The notes below the pieces were generated by a model that ran no database searches, was not told the DNA's origin, and saw only the letters and a program-made list of their open reading frames with translations. Positions 33,727 to 41,031 of a stretch of DNA of 41,031 nucleotides are shown here, one piece after another; positions within the stretch are counted from its first letter, which is position 1; every line of letters begins with the position of its first letter. This DNA comes from Pseudomonas sp. N40(2020). Lineage in GTDB: Bacteria; Pseudomonadota; Gammaproteobacteria; Pseudomonadales; Pseudomonadaceae. The stretch spans positions 1 to 41,031 of the forward strand of contig NZ_JACSZV010000050.1 in assembly GCF_014472415.1 (NCBI RefSeq), in the 5' to 3' direction. Made by a program: the position numbers and the translations under genes.

Positions 33727-34029
33727 GGCTGCCCTTGAGTATTTGAATCCTGATATTGGCATCCTCAGGAAATGGGATGAAGAGGTCTCACCTTACACCG
33801 ATGTTGCAGCATCGCTGAGGTACCTACGTCTGCTAAAGCCCTGCAAGGCAGCAGATTTCGCGCTCTTGTCGGTATTTTTGATAAAGACACCTGGCAAGTC
33901 AACCCATTTTTGGATTGCATGTATTCAAGGCATTTGGAGCGGGCGAAAAAATTCTTGAGGGTTACAAAACCATTCGATTATCCGCTCGCAAGCGATTCAC
34001 TGGTTGAGCCTGTAACATGCCAAGTCTGA
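33723..34029 (+). pseudogene. Frameshifted gene behind the toxin, probable immunity-gene remnant
   Basis: An ATG at 33723 overlaps the toxin stop (ATGA) but reads only eight codons. The +2-type frame then gives coding-like sequence, EYLNPDIGILRKWDEEVSPYTD and on to SLRYLRLLK (about 33734-33837). From about 33829 the frame used by the toxin takes over: SAKALQGSRFRALVGIFDKD, then a WQVNPFLDCMYSRHLERAKKFL segment and a stop at 34027-34029. Both changes of frame are explained by single missing bases. The size, position and overlap are those of an immunity gene. Either it is decayed or the sequence has two deletion errors. Confidence 0.6.
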
Positions 34030-34041
34030 GACCCGCGCCCC

Positions 34042-34515
34042 ATGGAGCCGCCCTTGCCAGACATCCGCCCACCCGCGCTTGACGAAATCGACCGCCAGTT
34101 GATCGCCGCCCTGCAAATCAACGCCCGCGAAAGCGTAGCGATGCTCGCCCGGCAGTTGGGCATCGCCCGCACCACCGTGACGTCTCGGCTTGCGCGGCTG
34201 GAAAAGGCCAAAGTGATCACCGGTTATGGCGTGCGTTTGGGGCAACGCGTGGTTGATGGCGGGTTGCAGGCGTATGTCGGGATCAAGGTGCAGCCGCGTT
34301 CTGGCAAAGAGGTGTTGCGCCGCTTGAGTGCGATGGCGCAGGTGCAGCAGTTGTGTGCGGTGAGTGGCGAGTTTGACTATGTGGCGTGGTTGCGCACCGA
34401 TTCGCCGGAGCAACTGGATCAGTTGCTGGATCAGATCGGGAGTGTGGATGGGGTGGAGAAGACGACGACTTCGATCATCCTGAGCAGCAAGATTGATCGG
34501 GGGCAGCCGGTTTGA
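34042..34515 (+). CDS. Lrp/AsnC family transcriptional regulator
   Basis: A 157-residue regulator. The N-terminal helix-turn-helix spans about 15-65 (LDEIDRQLIAALQINARESVAMLARQLGIARTTVTSRLARLEKAKVI in pieces). The C-terminal RAM/AsnC ligand-binding domain (about 75-150) holds the GEFDYVAWLRTDS segment. Members sense amino acids or related ligands and usually control a neighbouring gene. Here it lies 206 nt upstream of davB, same strand, so control of lysine catabolism is the obvious guess. Confidence 0.92.
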   Translation: MEPPLPDIRPPALDEIDRQLIAALQINARESVAMLARQLGIARTTVTSRLARLEKAKVITGYGVRLGQRVVDGGLQAYVGIKVQPRSGKEVLRRLSAMAQVQQLCAVSGEFDYVAWLRTDSPEQLDQLLDQIGSVDGVEKTTTSIILSSKIDRGQPV

Positions 34516-34540
34516 TCACACGTGACGGAGAGGGCCTCAT

Positions 34541-34563
34541 CGCCAGCAGGCTGGCTCCTACAG
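34541..34563. repeat. REP-type palindrome
   Basis: GCCAGC-AG-GCTGGC (34542-34555) followed by TCCTACAG. This hairpin-plus-TCCTAC layout is the common fluorescent-Pseudomonas intergenic repeat. It is of a different core than the copies at 34-58 and 20955-21022, but shares the CTCCTACA tail. It sits between the Lrp gene and davB. Confidence 0.65.
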
Positions 34564-34674
34564 TGTTCGAAATGAAGCCCTGAATCGTCACTTTGATCAA
34601 AATAATGGCAAAACGACGACACTTTGCGTCTTATTAACGTGTTCTACGCTCCCTAGAATGGCTGGCATCTTTTC

Positions 34675-34700
34675 CTATACTCAGACGCCTATTCAGCGTC
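34675..34700 (+). promoter_or_regulatory. Candidate davB promoter and dyad
   Basis: TATACT at 34676-34681 (within CTATACT) is a plausible -10 box 40 nt before the davB ATG. GACGC (34684-34688) and GCGTC (34696-34700) form a 5-bp dyad around the expected start of transcription, a possible operator. No strong -35 hexamer was found; the CTATACT context is compatible with RpoS as well as RpoD. Confidence 0.4.
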
Positions 34701-34721
34701 GGGTCGCCAGCAAGGTCAGCC

Positions 34722-36404
34722 ATGAACAAGAACAATCGCCATCCTGCAGACGGTAAGAAGCCAATCACCATTTTTGGCCCGGACTTCCCGTTCGGCTTTG
34801 ACGACTGGATAGAACACCCGGCCGGTCTCGGCAGCATTCCTGAACATAATCATGGTGCCGAAGTGGCGATTGTCGGCGCAGGCATTGCCGGACTTGTCGC
34901 CGCCTACGAACTGATGAAGCTTGGCTTGAAACCGGTGGTGTACGAGGCTTCCAAACTCGGTGGTCGTCTGCGTTCCCAGGCATTCAACGGCACAGACGGT
35001 ATCGTCGCTGAACTCGGCGGCATGCGTTTCCCGGTATCGTCCACCGCGTTCTATCACTACGTCGACAAACTCGGACTCGAAACCAAGCCCTTCCCCAACC
35101 CGCTGACGCCGGCCTCCGGCAGCACCGTGATCGATCTGGAAGGCAAAACCCATTACGCACAGAAACTGGCGGATCTTCCTGCACTGTTTCAGGAAGTGGC
35201 TGACGCCTGGGCAGACGCACTGGAAGCTGGCTCGCAGTTCGCTGATATCCAGCAAGCCATCCGCGATCGCGATGTACCGCGCCTGAAAGAGCTGTGGAAC
35301 ACCCTCGTGCCGCTGTGGGACGACCGCACGTTCTACGATTTCGTCGCCACTTCCAAAGCCTTCGCCAAACTGTCGTTCCATCACCGCGAAGTGTTCGGTC
35401 AGGTGGGTTTCGGCACCGGCGGCTGGGACTCTGACTTCCCCAACTCAATGCTGGAAATCTTCCGCGTAGTGATGACCAACTGCGACGATCATCAGCACCT
35501 GGTGGTCGGCGGCGTGGAACAAGTGCCACAAGGCATTTGGCGTCATGTGCCGGAACGCTGCGTGCACTGGCCAGAAGGCACCAGCCTGAAATCCCTGCAC
35601 CGTGGCGCGCCGCGCTCCGGGGTGAAGAAAATCGCCCACGCCCCCGATGGCCGCTTCGCCGTCACCGACAACAACGGTGACACCCGCGAATACGCCGCCG
35701 TGCTGACCACTTGCCAGAGCTGGCTGCTGACCACGCAGATCGAATGCGACGAAACCCTGTTCTCGCAAAAGATGTGGATGGCGCTGGACCGTACTCGCTA
35801 CATGCAATCGTCGAAAACTTTCGTGATGGTCGACCGGCCGTTCTGGAAGGACAAGGACCCGGAAACCGGCCGCGACCTGATGAGCATGACCCTCACCGAT
35901 CGCCTGACCCGTGGCACCTATCTGTTCGACAACGGCGACGACAAGCCGGGGGTGATCTGCCTGTCGTACTCGTGGATGAGCGATGCGTTGAAGATGCTCC
36001 CGCACCCGGTGGAAAAACGCGTGGAACTGGCGTTGAACGCGTTGAAGAAGATCTACCCGAAAGTCGACATCGCCGCGCGGATCATCGGCGATCCGATCAC
36101 CGTCTCGTGGGAAGCCGATCCGCACTTCCTCGGTGCGTTCAAGGGCGCCTTGCCCGGCCACTATCGCTACAACCAGCGGATGTACGCGCACTTCATGCAG
36201 GACGACATGCCCGCTGAGCAACGCGGGATTTTCATCGCCGGCGACGACGTGTCGTGGACGCCGGCGTGGGTTGAGGGCGCGGTGCAGACGTCGCTCAACG
36301 CGGTGTGGGGGATCATGAAACATTTCGGCGGTTCTACACATAAAGAGAACCCGGGCCCGGGTGATGTGTTCAAAGACATCGGCCCTATCGCCCTGCCCGA
36401 GTAA
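34722..36404 (+). CDS. davB: L-lysine 2-monooxygenase DavB
   Basis: A 560-residue FAD-dependent amine-oxidase-fold enzyme. It oxidatively decarboxylates L-lysine to 5-aminovaleramide using O2. It shows the dinucleotide-binding VAIVGAGIAGLVAAYELM near residue 47, YEASKLGGRLRSQ, and a C-terminal FAD segment GIFIAGDDVSWTPAWVEGAV near 505. The N-terminus MNKNNRHPADGKKPITIFGP is that of Pseudomonas DavB as I know it. The sequence MWMALDRTRYMQSSKTFVM and the next gene, an amidase, support DavB over tryptophan monooxygenase (IaaM), which has the same fold. Start ATG with AAGG upstream. Confidence 0.93.
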   Translation: MNKNNRHPADGKKPITIFGPDFPFGFDDWIEHPAGLGSIPEHNHGAEVAIVGAGIAGLVAAYELMKLGLKPVVYEASKLGGRLRSQAFNGTDGIVAELGGMRFPVSSTAFYHYVDKLGLETKPFPNPLTPASGSTVIDLEGKTHYAQKLADLPALFQEVADAWADALEAGSQFADIQQAIRDRDVPRLKELWNTLVPLWDDRTFYDFVATSKAFAKLSFHHREVFGQVGFGTGGWDSDFPNSMLEIFRVVMTNCDDHQHLVVGGVEQVPQGIWRHVPERCVHWPEGTSLKSLHRGAPRSGVKKIAHAPDGRFAVTDNNGDTREYAAVLTTCQSWLLTTQIECDETLFSQKMWMALDRTRYMQSSKTFVMVDRPFWKDKDPETGRDLMSMTLTDRLTRGTYLFDNGDDKPGVICLSYSWMSDALKMLPHPVEKRVELALNALKKIYPKVDIAARIIGDPITVSWEADPHFLGAFKGALPGHYRYNQRMYAHFMQDDMPAEQRGIFIAGDDVSWTPAWVEGAVQTSLNAVWGIMKHFGGSTHKENPGPGDVFKDIGPIALPE

Positions 36405-36416
36405 GAGGAATCCCTG

Positions 36417-37211
36417 ATGCGTGTAGCCCTTTACCAATGTCCGCCGCTGCCACTGGACCCCGCCGCCAACCTGCAACGCCTGCATCAGTTGGCGATGGAG
36501 GCCAAGGGCGCCGACCTGCTGGTGCTGCCGGAAATGTTCATGACCGGCTACAACATCGGCGCCGAGGCGATCAGCACTTTGGCCGAGGTTTACAACGGTG
36601 AATGGGCACAGCAGATCGGCCGGATCGCCAAGGCTGCCGGCCTGGCGATTGTTTACGGATACCCCGAGCGTACTGCTGACGGGCAGATCTACAACGCCGT
36701 GCAGTTGATCGACGCCCACGGCGAACGCCTGTGCAATTACCGCAAGACGCATCTGTTCGGCGATCTGGATCGGTCGATGTTCAGCCCCGGCGAAGACGCA
36801 TTTCCCGTGGTTGAACTCAATGGCTGGAAGCTCGGATTCCTGATCTGCTACGACCTGGAATTCCCGGAAAACACCCGACGTCTGGCCCTGGCAGGCGCCG
36901 AGCTGATTCTGGTGCCGACGGCGAACATGATCCCGTTCGATTTCGTCGCAGACGTGACCGTCCGCTCCCGCGCCTTCGAAAACCAATGCTACGTGGCCTA
37001 CGCCAACTACTGCGGCCATGAAGGTGACATCCACTATTGCGGGCAAAGCAGTATCGCTGCGCCGGACGGCAGCCGTATCGCCCAGGCCGGACTGGACGAG
37101 GCCTTGATTGTCGGCGAGCTGGATCGGCAGTTGATGACCGCCTCCCGCGCAGCCAATCGCTACCTCAGCGACCGTCGCCCCGAGCTTTACGGCGCGCTGA
37201 ACAAGCGCTAA
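36417..37211 (+). CDS. davA: 5-aminovaleramidase (5-aminopentanamidase) DavA
   Basis: A 264-residue carbon-nitrogen hydrolase (nitrilase superfamily). The catalytic Glu-Lys-Cys triad is visible: E in LVLPEMFMTGYN near residue 39, K in NYRKTHLFG near 110, and C in LGFLICYDLEFPEN near 144. It hydrolyses the DavB product 5-aminovaleramide to 5-aminovalerate, which goes on to glutarate. It begins 12 nt after davB, so they form an operon. Confidence 0.94.
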   Translation: MRVALYQCPPLPLDPAANLQRLHQLAMEAKGADLLVLPEMFMTGYNIGAEAISTLAEVYNGEWAQQIGRIAKAAGLAIVYGYPERTADGQIYNAVQLIDAHGERLCNYRKTHLFGDLDRSMFSPGEDAFPVVELNGWKLGFLICYDLEFPENTRRLALAGAELILVPTANMIPFDFVADVTVRSRAFENQCYVAYANYCGHEGDIHYCGQSSIAAPDGSRIAQAGLDEALIVGELDRQLMTASRAANRYLSDRRPELYGALNKR

Positions 37212-37249
37212 TCCGCTAGCATTGGCACTTCACTGTTCTGGAAGTGCCC

Positions 37250-39664
37250 ATGCCCGCGCCGACCCACCCTCGTCCCCACTCTGAAACCCTGGCCAATGGC
37301 TTGCGCGTGACCCTGCGTCATGTACCGGAGCTCAAGCGCAGCGCCGCCGCCTTACGGGTGGCCGCTGGCAGCCATGACGTGCCGTTGGTGTGGCCGGGGC
37401 TGGCGCACTTCCTCGAGCATTTGCTGTTTCTCGGTACTGAGCGTTTTCCTGCGAATGAAGGGCTGATGGCCTACGTGCAGCGTCATGGCGGGCAGGTGAA
37501 TGCCAGCACTCGGGAGCGCACCACTGACTTTTTCTTTGAGTTGCCGACGCAGTCTTTCGGTGCAGGGCTTGAACGTCTGTCGGACATGCTCGCCAACCCC
37601 CGTATGAATCCGGACGATCAGTTGCGGGAACGGGAAGTGTTGCAGGCGGAATTTGTCGCCTGGTCGCAGGATCCGACGGCTCAGCGGCAGTTTGCGTTGT
37701 ACGAGGGATTGTCGGCGGAACATCCGTTGCGCGGTTTTCATGCTGGGAACCGCGACACGCTGCAAGTCGAGCAACCGTCGTTTCAGCTGGCGCTGACAGA
37801 TTTCCATCAGCGCTTCTATCGCACCGCGCAAATGACCCTGAGCCTGGTGGGGCCGCAGCGTGTTGACGAGTTGCGCAGCTTGGCAGAGCAATTTGCTGCG
37901 ATGCTGCCGGTTGGGGATAAAACACCGCAGGCAGCCACCTCGCCATTGGCGCTGAAAAGTTATCAACAGGTCGGCGAGCAGTACTGCAATCTGTTGTTTG
38001 CCTTCGACGCGCTGCCCGACGCCTCTGCCGAGGCAATGGCGTTTCTCTGTCATTGGCTCAACAGCGCCAAACCGGGTGGTTTGCTCGCGTACTTACAGGC
38101 CAGAAATCTGGCCGACAGCTTGAAAGCAGCGCCGCTGTATCACTTCTCCCGGCAAGCCTTGTTGCATCTGCAGTTCAGCGCGCCTGCCGGATCGTTGAGC
38201 GCGATTGGCGAACAAGTCTGCGATTGGCTGAGTTTCTTTGCACGGCAGGATTGGGCACCGCTGCGTAAGGAATACGCAGCCCTGCTTCAGCGTCAGCAGC
38301 AAGTCAGCGGCGCGTTGCAGCTGGCGCGTATCGATATCGAACGGCTCGAAAGTGGCCTGACCGACGCCGGCGTGTCGGCCCTCCAACAGATCCTTCGTGA
38401 AATCGGCACTGTGGATAACTTCAGCAGCCACTGGCGCCTGCCTGAAGCCAATCCGTTCTTGCGTGCGAATGAACCACTGGCCAACGCCGGATTGATCCGC
38501 GGCCAGACCAGCGCCCACCGTGGGTTGCGCACGTTCGCTCAGGATCGTTCGCGCGGGCGTCGCGAACGCTCGCCCATGCAGTTCAGTCAGGCATTGCCGG
38601 ACAACGGTGATGAAGGCGCGATTTATCTGCGCTGGCAATTGGAGACAGCAGCCAATGCTGACCTGCAAGCGCAACTGCATCGCAGCTTTCGGGAAACTCA
38701 GGACGACGCACGTCAGGCCGGGGTCGAATTGTCGCTCGGCACAACCGGCAACCAATGGCTGCTGAAACTCACCGGCCTGCAAGAGCCGATGCCCATCGTC
38801 CTGGAGCATGCGCTGAAATGTCTTACGCGAATTGACGCCGATGCTGTGCGAGGCGAGCCAGAAACGCCGTTGATGCCGATCCGCCAGTTGCTCAAGGCGC
38901 TGCCTGTACATTGTTTGGCCTCAACGCCAACTTGCGCCGATGCCAAACATCTGTGGACAACTTCCCGCTGGGATGGCCTGGCGCTAGGCCTCAGCGCGCA
39001 AACCCAATCTGCCATGGGGCTGGCCCTGAGCCGTATTCCTGGCATCCCTGATAATCAATTGCCTGCTCCGTCGACCATCAACGGCCAACACCTGTGGAGC
39101 CACATCGACACCGCGTCCAGCGAACACTCGCTGCTGCTGTTCTGCCCGACCGCCAGCCGCGAAATCGCCGACGAAGCTGCATGGCGCCTGCTGGCGCAGC
39201 TGTGCCAGACGCCGTTCTATCAGCGCCTGCGCGTCGAATTGCAGTTGGGTTACGCGGTGTTCAGCGGTGTGCGGCAAATGCACGGGCAGACCGGGTTGCT
39301 GTTCGGCGTGCAATCGCCAACAGCCACACCGGAAGCATTGCTCGGGCAAATTCAGCAATTCCTCCAAGGCATTCCGGCGCTGATTGAAACCCTGGATGAC
39401 GCCAGTCTCAGCCAACAACACCAATCGCTCATCGATCAGTTCAATGACACAAATCTGTCGACCAAAGACTCCGCCGAACTGCTGTGGCAGGCCAGACTCG
39501 CGGGCCATTCGTCGGATTATCTGCCGCAATTGTTCGCCGCGATTGGCCAACTGGATCGTCCGGCATTGCTGGCAGCCGCACAGCGCTTAAACAACGCCGA
39601 AGGTGGCTGGCTCTGCCTTGCCAGCGACGCTATGCCCGGCGAACCATGGCAAGCGGCAAACTGA
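37250..39664 (+). CDS. pqqF: Pyrroloquinoline-quinone synthesis peptidase PqqF
   Basis: An 804-residue M16-family zinc peptidase. The inverted zinc motif HFLEH lies near residue 56 (GLAHFLEHLLFLGTERFP), with a downstream Glu about 75 residues on. Four M16-type domains of about 200 residues fit the length. PqqF (with PqqG in some species) degrades the PqqA peptide after its cross-linking. I chose the ATG at 37250 over a GTG six bases upstream. It comes 38 nt after davA, possibly read through from it, and 155 nt before pqqA. Confidence 0.93.
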   Translation: MPAPTHPRPHSETLANGLRVTLRHVPELKRSAAALRVAAGSHDVPLVWPGLAHFLEHLLFLGTERFPANEGLMAYVQRHGGQVNASTRERTTDFFFELPTQSFGAGLERLSDMLANPRMNPDDQLREREVLQAEFVAWSQDPTAQRQFALYEGLSAEHPLRGFHAGNRDTLQVEQPSFQLALTDFHQRFYRTAQMTLSLVGPQRVDELRSLAEQFAAMLPVGDKTPQAATSPLALKSYQQVGEQYCNLLFAFDALPDASAEAMAFLCHWLNSAKPGGLLAYLQARNLADSLKAAPLYHFSRQALLHLQFSAPAGSLSAIGEQVCDWLSFFARQDWAPLRKEYAALLQRQQQVSGALQLARIDIERLESGLTDAGVSALQQILREIGTVDNFSSHWRLPEANPFLRANEPLANAGLIRGQTSAHRGLRTFAQDRSRGRRERSPMQFSQALPDNGDEGAIYLRWQLETAANADLQAQLHRSFRETQDDARQAGVELSLGTTGNQWLLKLTGLQEPMPIVLEHALKCLTRIDADAVRGEPETPLMPIRQLLKALPVHCLASTPTCADAKHLWTTSRWDGLALGLSAQTQSAMGLALSRIPGIPDNQLPAPSTINGQHLWSHIDTASSEHSLLLFCPTASREIADEAAWRLLAQLCQTPFYQRLRVELQLGYAVFSGVRQMHGQTGLLFGVQSPTATPEALLGQIQQFLQGIPALIETLDDASLSQQHQSLIDQFNDTNLSTKDSAELLWQARLAGHSSDYLPQLFAAIGQLDRPALLAAAQRLNNAEGGWLCLASDAMPGEPWQAAN

Positions 39665-39819
39665 TCATTACTCAGGCTGCAAGGAGCTTTCTCAAAGATT
39701 CACAGGCAATCATGTTGAAATTTTGAGTAACATAGCCGCCTAACTATTTGGAACATCCCTGCGCTGCCGTGGACTATACCTATGGACAGCGCTATCCCAC
39801 CCACCGAAGGAGACACCCT

Positions 39820-39894
39820 ATGTCCTGGACAAAACCGGCTTACACCGACCTGCGTATCGGCTTCGAAGTCACCATGTACTTCGCCAGCCGCTGA
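39820..39894 (+). CDS. pqqA: PQQ precursor peptide PqqA
   Basis: A 24-residue peptide, [20 protein letters not shown] and FASR, too short for most gene callers. E16 and Y20 are the residues that PqqE joins by a carbon-carbon bond and that become the PQQ skeleton. A strong AAGGAG lies before the ATG. It is the typical size (22-24 residues) and lies between pqqF and pqqB. Confidence 0.97.
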
Positions 39895-39920
39895 GTTCTG
39901 CCCACGCAGACTTGCAGTGC

Positions 39921-39950
39921 AACGCCTCGGCTCGCCGGGGCGTTTTATTT
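39921..39950 (+). terminator. Attenuator-like hairpin between pqqA and pqqB
   Basis: AACGCC (39921-39926) pairs with GGCGTT (39939-39944). The inner bases CGGC / GCCG extend the stem across a T-G pair around a short loop. TTATTTT follows, as in an intrinsic terminator. It would make pqqA mRNA much more abundant than the downstream pqq genes, as reported for other pqq operons. Confidence 0.8.
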
Positions 39951-39975
39951 TCAGCGTTGAAATGATGGAGCGTTC

Positions 39976-40887
39976 ATGTTCGTCCAGATTCTGGGTTCGG
40001 CCGCCGGTGGCGGTTTTCCGCAGTGGAATTGCAACTGCGTCAATTGCGCCGGTTTTCGCGACGGCAGCCTGAATGCCAAGGCCCGCACTCAATCGTCCAT
40101 CGCGATTTCCGATGACGGCGTGAACTGGGTGCTGTGCAACGCCTCGCCAGACATCCGCGCGCAACTGCAGAACTTCGCTCCGATGCAACCGGGCCGTGCG
40201 CTGCGCGATACCGGTATCAGCGCGATCATCCTGATGGACAGCCAGATCGACCACACCACCGGCCTGCTCAGCCTGCGCGAAGGCTGCCCGCATCAGGTCT
40301 GGTGCACGGACATGGTTCACGAAGACCTGAGCACGGGTTTCCCGCTGTTCACCATGCTCAAACACTGGAACGGTGGGCTGGACTGGAACCGTATCGAACT
40401 CGATCAAAGCTTCACCGTCGCTGCGTGCCCGAACCTGCGTTTCACTCCCCTGCCATTGCGCAGTGCCGCGCCGCCGTATTCGCCGCACCGCTTCGATCCG
40501 CACCCGGGCGACAACATCGGCCTGATCGTCGAAGACCTGAAGACCGGCGGCAAACTGTTCTATGCGCCGGGGCTGGGCAAGGTTGACGCGCCACTGCTGG
40601 AAATCATGGCCGGCAGCGATTGCGTGCTGGTGGACGGCACAATGTGGGACGACGATGAAATGCAGCGCCGTGGCGTCGGCACCCGCACCGGTCGCGAGAT
40701 GGGCCATCTGGCGCAGAACGGCCCTGGCGGCATGCTCGAAGTGCTGGAACAGCTTCCCGAGCAACGCAAGGTGCTTATCCACATCAACAACACCAACCCG
40801 ATTCTCGACGAGGATTCGCCGGAGCGCGCGGAACTGGCGCGGCGTGATGTTGAAGTGGCGTATGACGGTATGAGTATTGTGCTGTAG
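39976..40887 (+). CDS. pqqB: Coenzyme PQQ synthesis protein PqqB
   Basis: A 303-residue protein of the metallo-beta-lactamase fold. It shows LGSAAGGGFPQWNCNCVNC at the N-terminus (cysteines for a structural zinc) and the metal-region motif LMDSQIDHTTGLLSLREG, a DxxxDH signature. GREMGHLAQNGPGGMLEVLEQLP is the characteristic C-terminal segment. It acts as a hydroxylase late in PQQ synthesis, based on published work on its homologues. It is complete here. Confidence 0.96.
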   Translation: MFVQILGSAAGGGFPQWNCNCVNCAGFRDGSLNAKARTQSSIAISDDGVNWVLCNASPDIRAQLQNFAPMQPGRALRDTGISAIILMDSQIDHTTGLLSLREGCPHQVWCTDMVHEDLSTGFPLFTMLKHWNGGLDWNRIELDQSFTVAACPNLRFTPLPLRSAAPPYSPHRFDPHPGDNIGLIVEDLKTGGKLFYAPGLGKVDAPLLEIMAGSDCVLVDGTMWDDDEMQRRGVGTRTGREMGHLAQNGPGGMLEVLEQLPEQRKVLIHINNTNPILDEDSPERAELARRDVEVAYDGMSIVL

Positions 40888-40924
40888 CTGATGGCCTCAT
40901 CGCTGCATTGGTATCTACACATCT

Positions 40925-41031
40925 CTAAAGTCTTCGGCTGGCCACCCAGCCGATGGCTTCTTTAGCGAAACCCGCCAGCTCCTGTGGCGTGTATTGCTCC
41001 AGCGTCTCGCACATCGCCAAAAGCATGTACA
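40925..41031 (-). CDS. C-terminal end of an unidentified minus-strand protein (partial)
   Basis: The last 107 nt hold the 3' end of a minus-strand reading frame that stops at 40925-40927. The visible residues are MLLAMCETLEQYTPQELAGF and KEAIGWVASRRL at the end. I do not recognise the family. It is coding-like (helical, mixed charge) and occupies the place where pqqC would normally begin. The start lies outside the window. Confidence 0.5.
   Translation of the reverse strand, partial: YMLLAMCETLEQYTPQELAGFAKEAIGWVASRRL

Noticed and set aside
33698..33958. A single 86-codon gene starting at a TTG inside the toxin gene
   Set aside because: Its first part is coding-like but its end is not, while the neighbouring frame becomes coding-like at that point; a frameshifted gene explains both better.
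35445..37046. A 533-codon open frame on the minus strand across davB and davA
   Set aside because: It is antisense to two well-recognised enzymes and has His/Arg/Val-rich sequence typical of shadow frames in high-GC DNA.
40888..40965. Start of pqqC after pqqB
   Set aside because: The frame from the ATG at 40890 gives 25 codons with no PqqC similarity, then a stop.

Overview
This window is chromosomal DNA of a fluorescent-group Pseudomonas (fluorescens/putida lineage). The base composition is high GC, and the gene order lptD-surA-pdxA-rsmA-apaG-apaH-glpE-prkA-yeaH-spoVR-cca-folK/folB-plsY-tsaD-rpsU-dnaG-rpoD-rmcA-tRNA-davBA-pqqFAB is the usual Pseudomonas order as I recall it. REP-type palindromes sit between several genes. 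No search was run; all assignments come from reading motifs and context.

Layout. (1) 75-3119, minus strand: a two-component pair made of a hybrid periplasmic-binding/PAS histidine kinase and a NarL-type regulator. (2) 3193-6705: a DUF3530 protein, then the minus-strand amgK-murU-djlA-like operon (peptidoglycan recycling plus a DnaJ-type co-chaperone). (3) 6837-14486: lptD-surA-pdxA-rsmA with overlapping starts, then apaG-apaH and glpE (outer-membrane assembly, vitamin B6, rRNA methylation, Ap4A hydrolysis, rhodanese). (4) 14592-19653: the stress operon prkA-yeaH-spoVR, with a sigma-S-like promoter in front. (5) 19717-23587: cca, folB-folK, plsY, tsaD. (6) 23787-28367: the macromolecular-synthesis operon rpsU-dnaG-rpoD, with an unusual 430-nt gap before dnaG. 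(7) 28494-32332: an RmcA-type c-di-GMP enzyme and a tRNA with a CAU anticodon (minor isoleucine type).

(8) 32366-34030 is the accessory stretch. It holds a highly structured leader in front of a small DUF3077 gene, then a visibly AT-richer block with an apparently intact orphan nuclease-toxin gene (PBECR-like) followed by what looks like its immunity gene, broken by two frame changes. This is the most interesting part of the window. (9) 34042-37211: an Lrp/AsnC regulator next to davB-davA (lysine to 5-aminovalerate). (10) 37250-40887: pqqF-pqqA-pqqB. The operon does not run on into pqqC: a gene on the opposite strand ends 38 nt after pqqB.

How it works together: most of the window is housekeeping (envelope, ribosome, replication, transcription). 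Two receptor proteins with periplasmic amino-acid-binding-type domains (the histidine kinase and the RmcA-like protein) could link external solutes to transcription and c-di-GMP. Lysine catabolism and PQQ production sit side by side near the right end.
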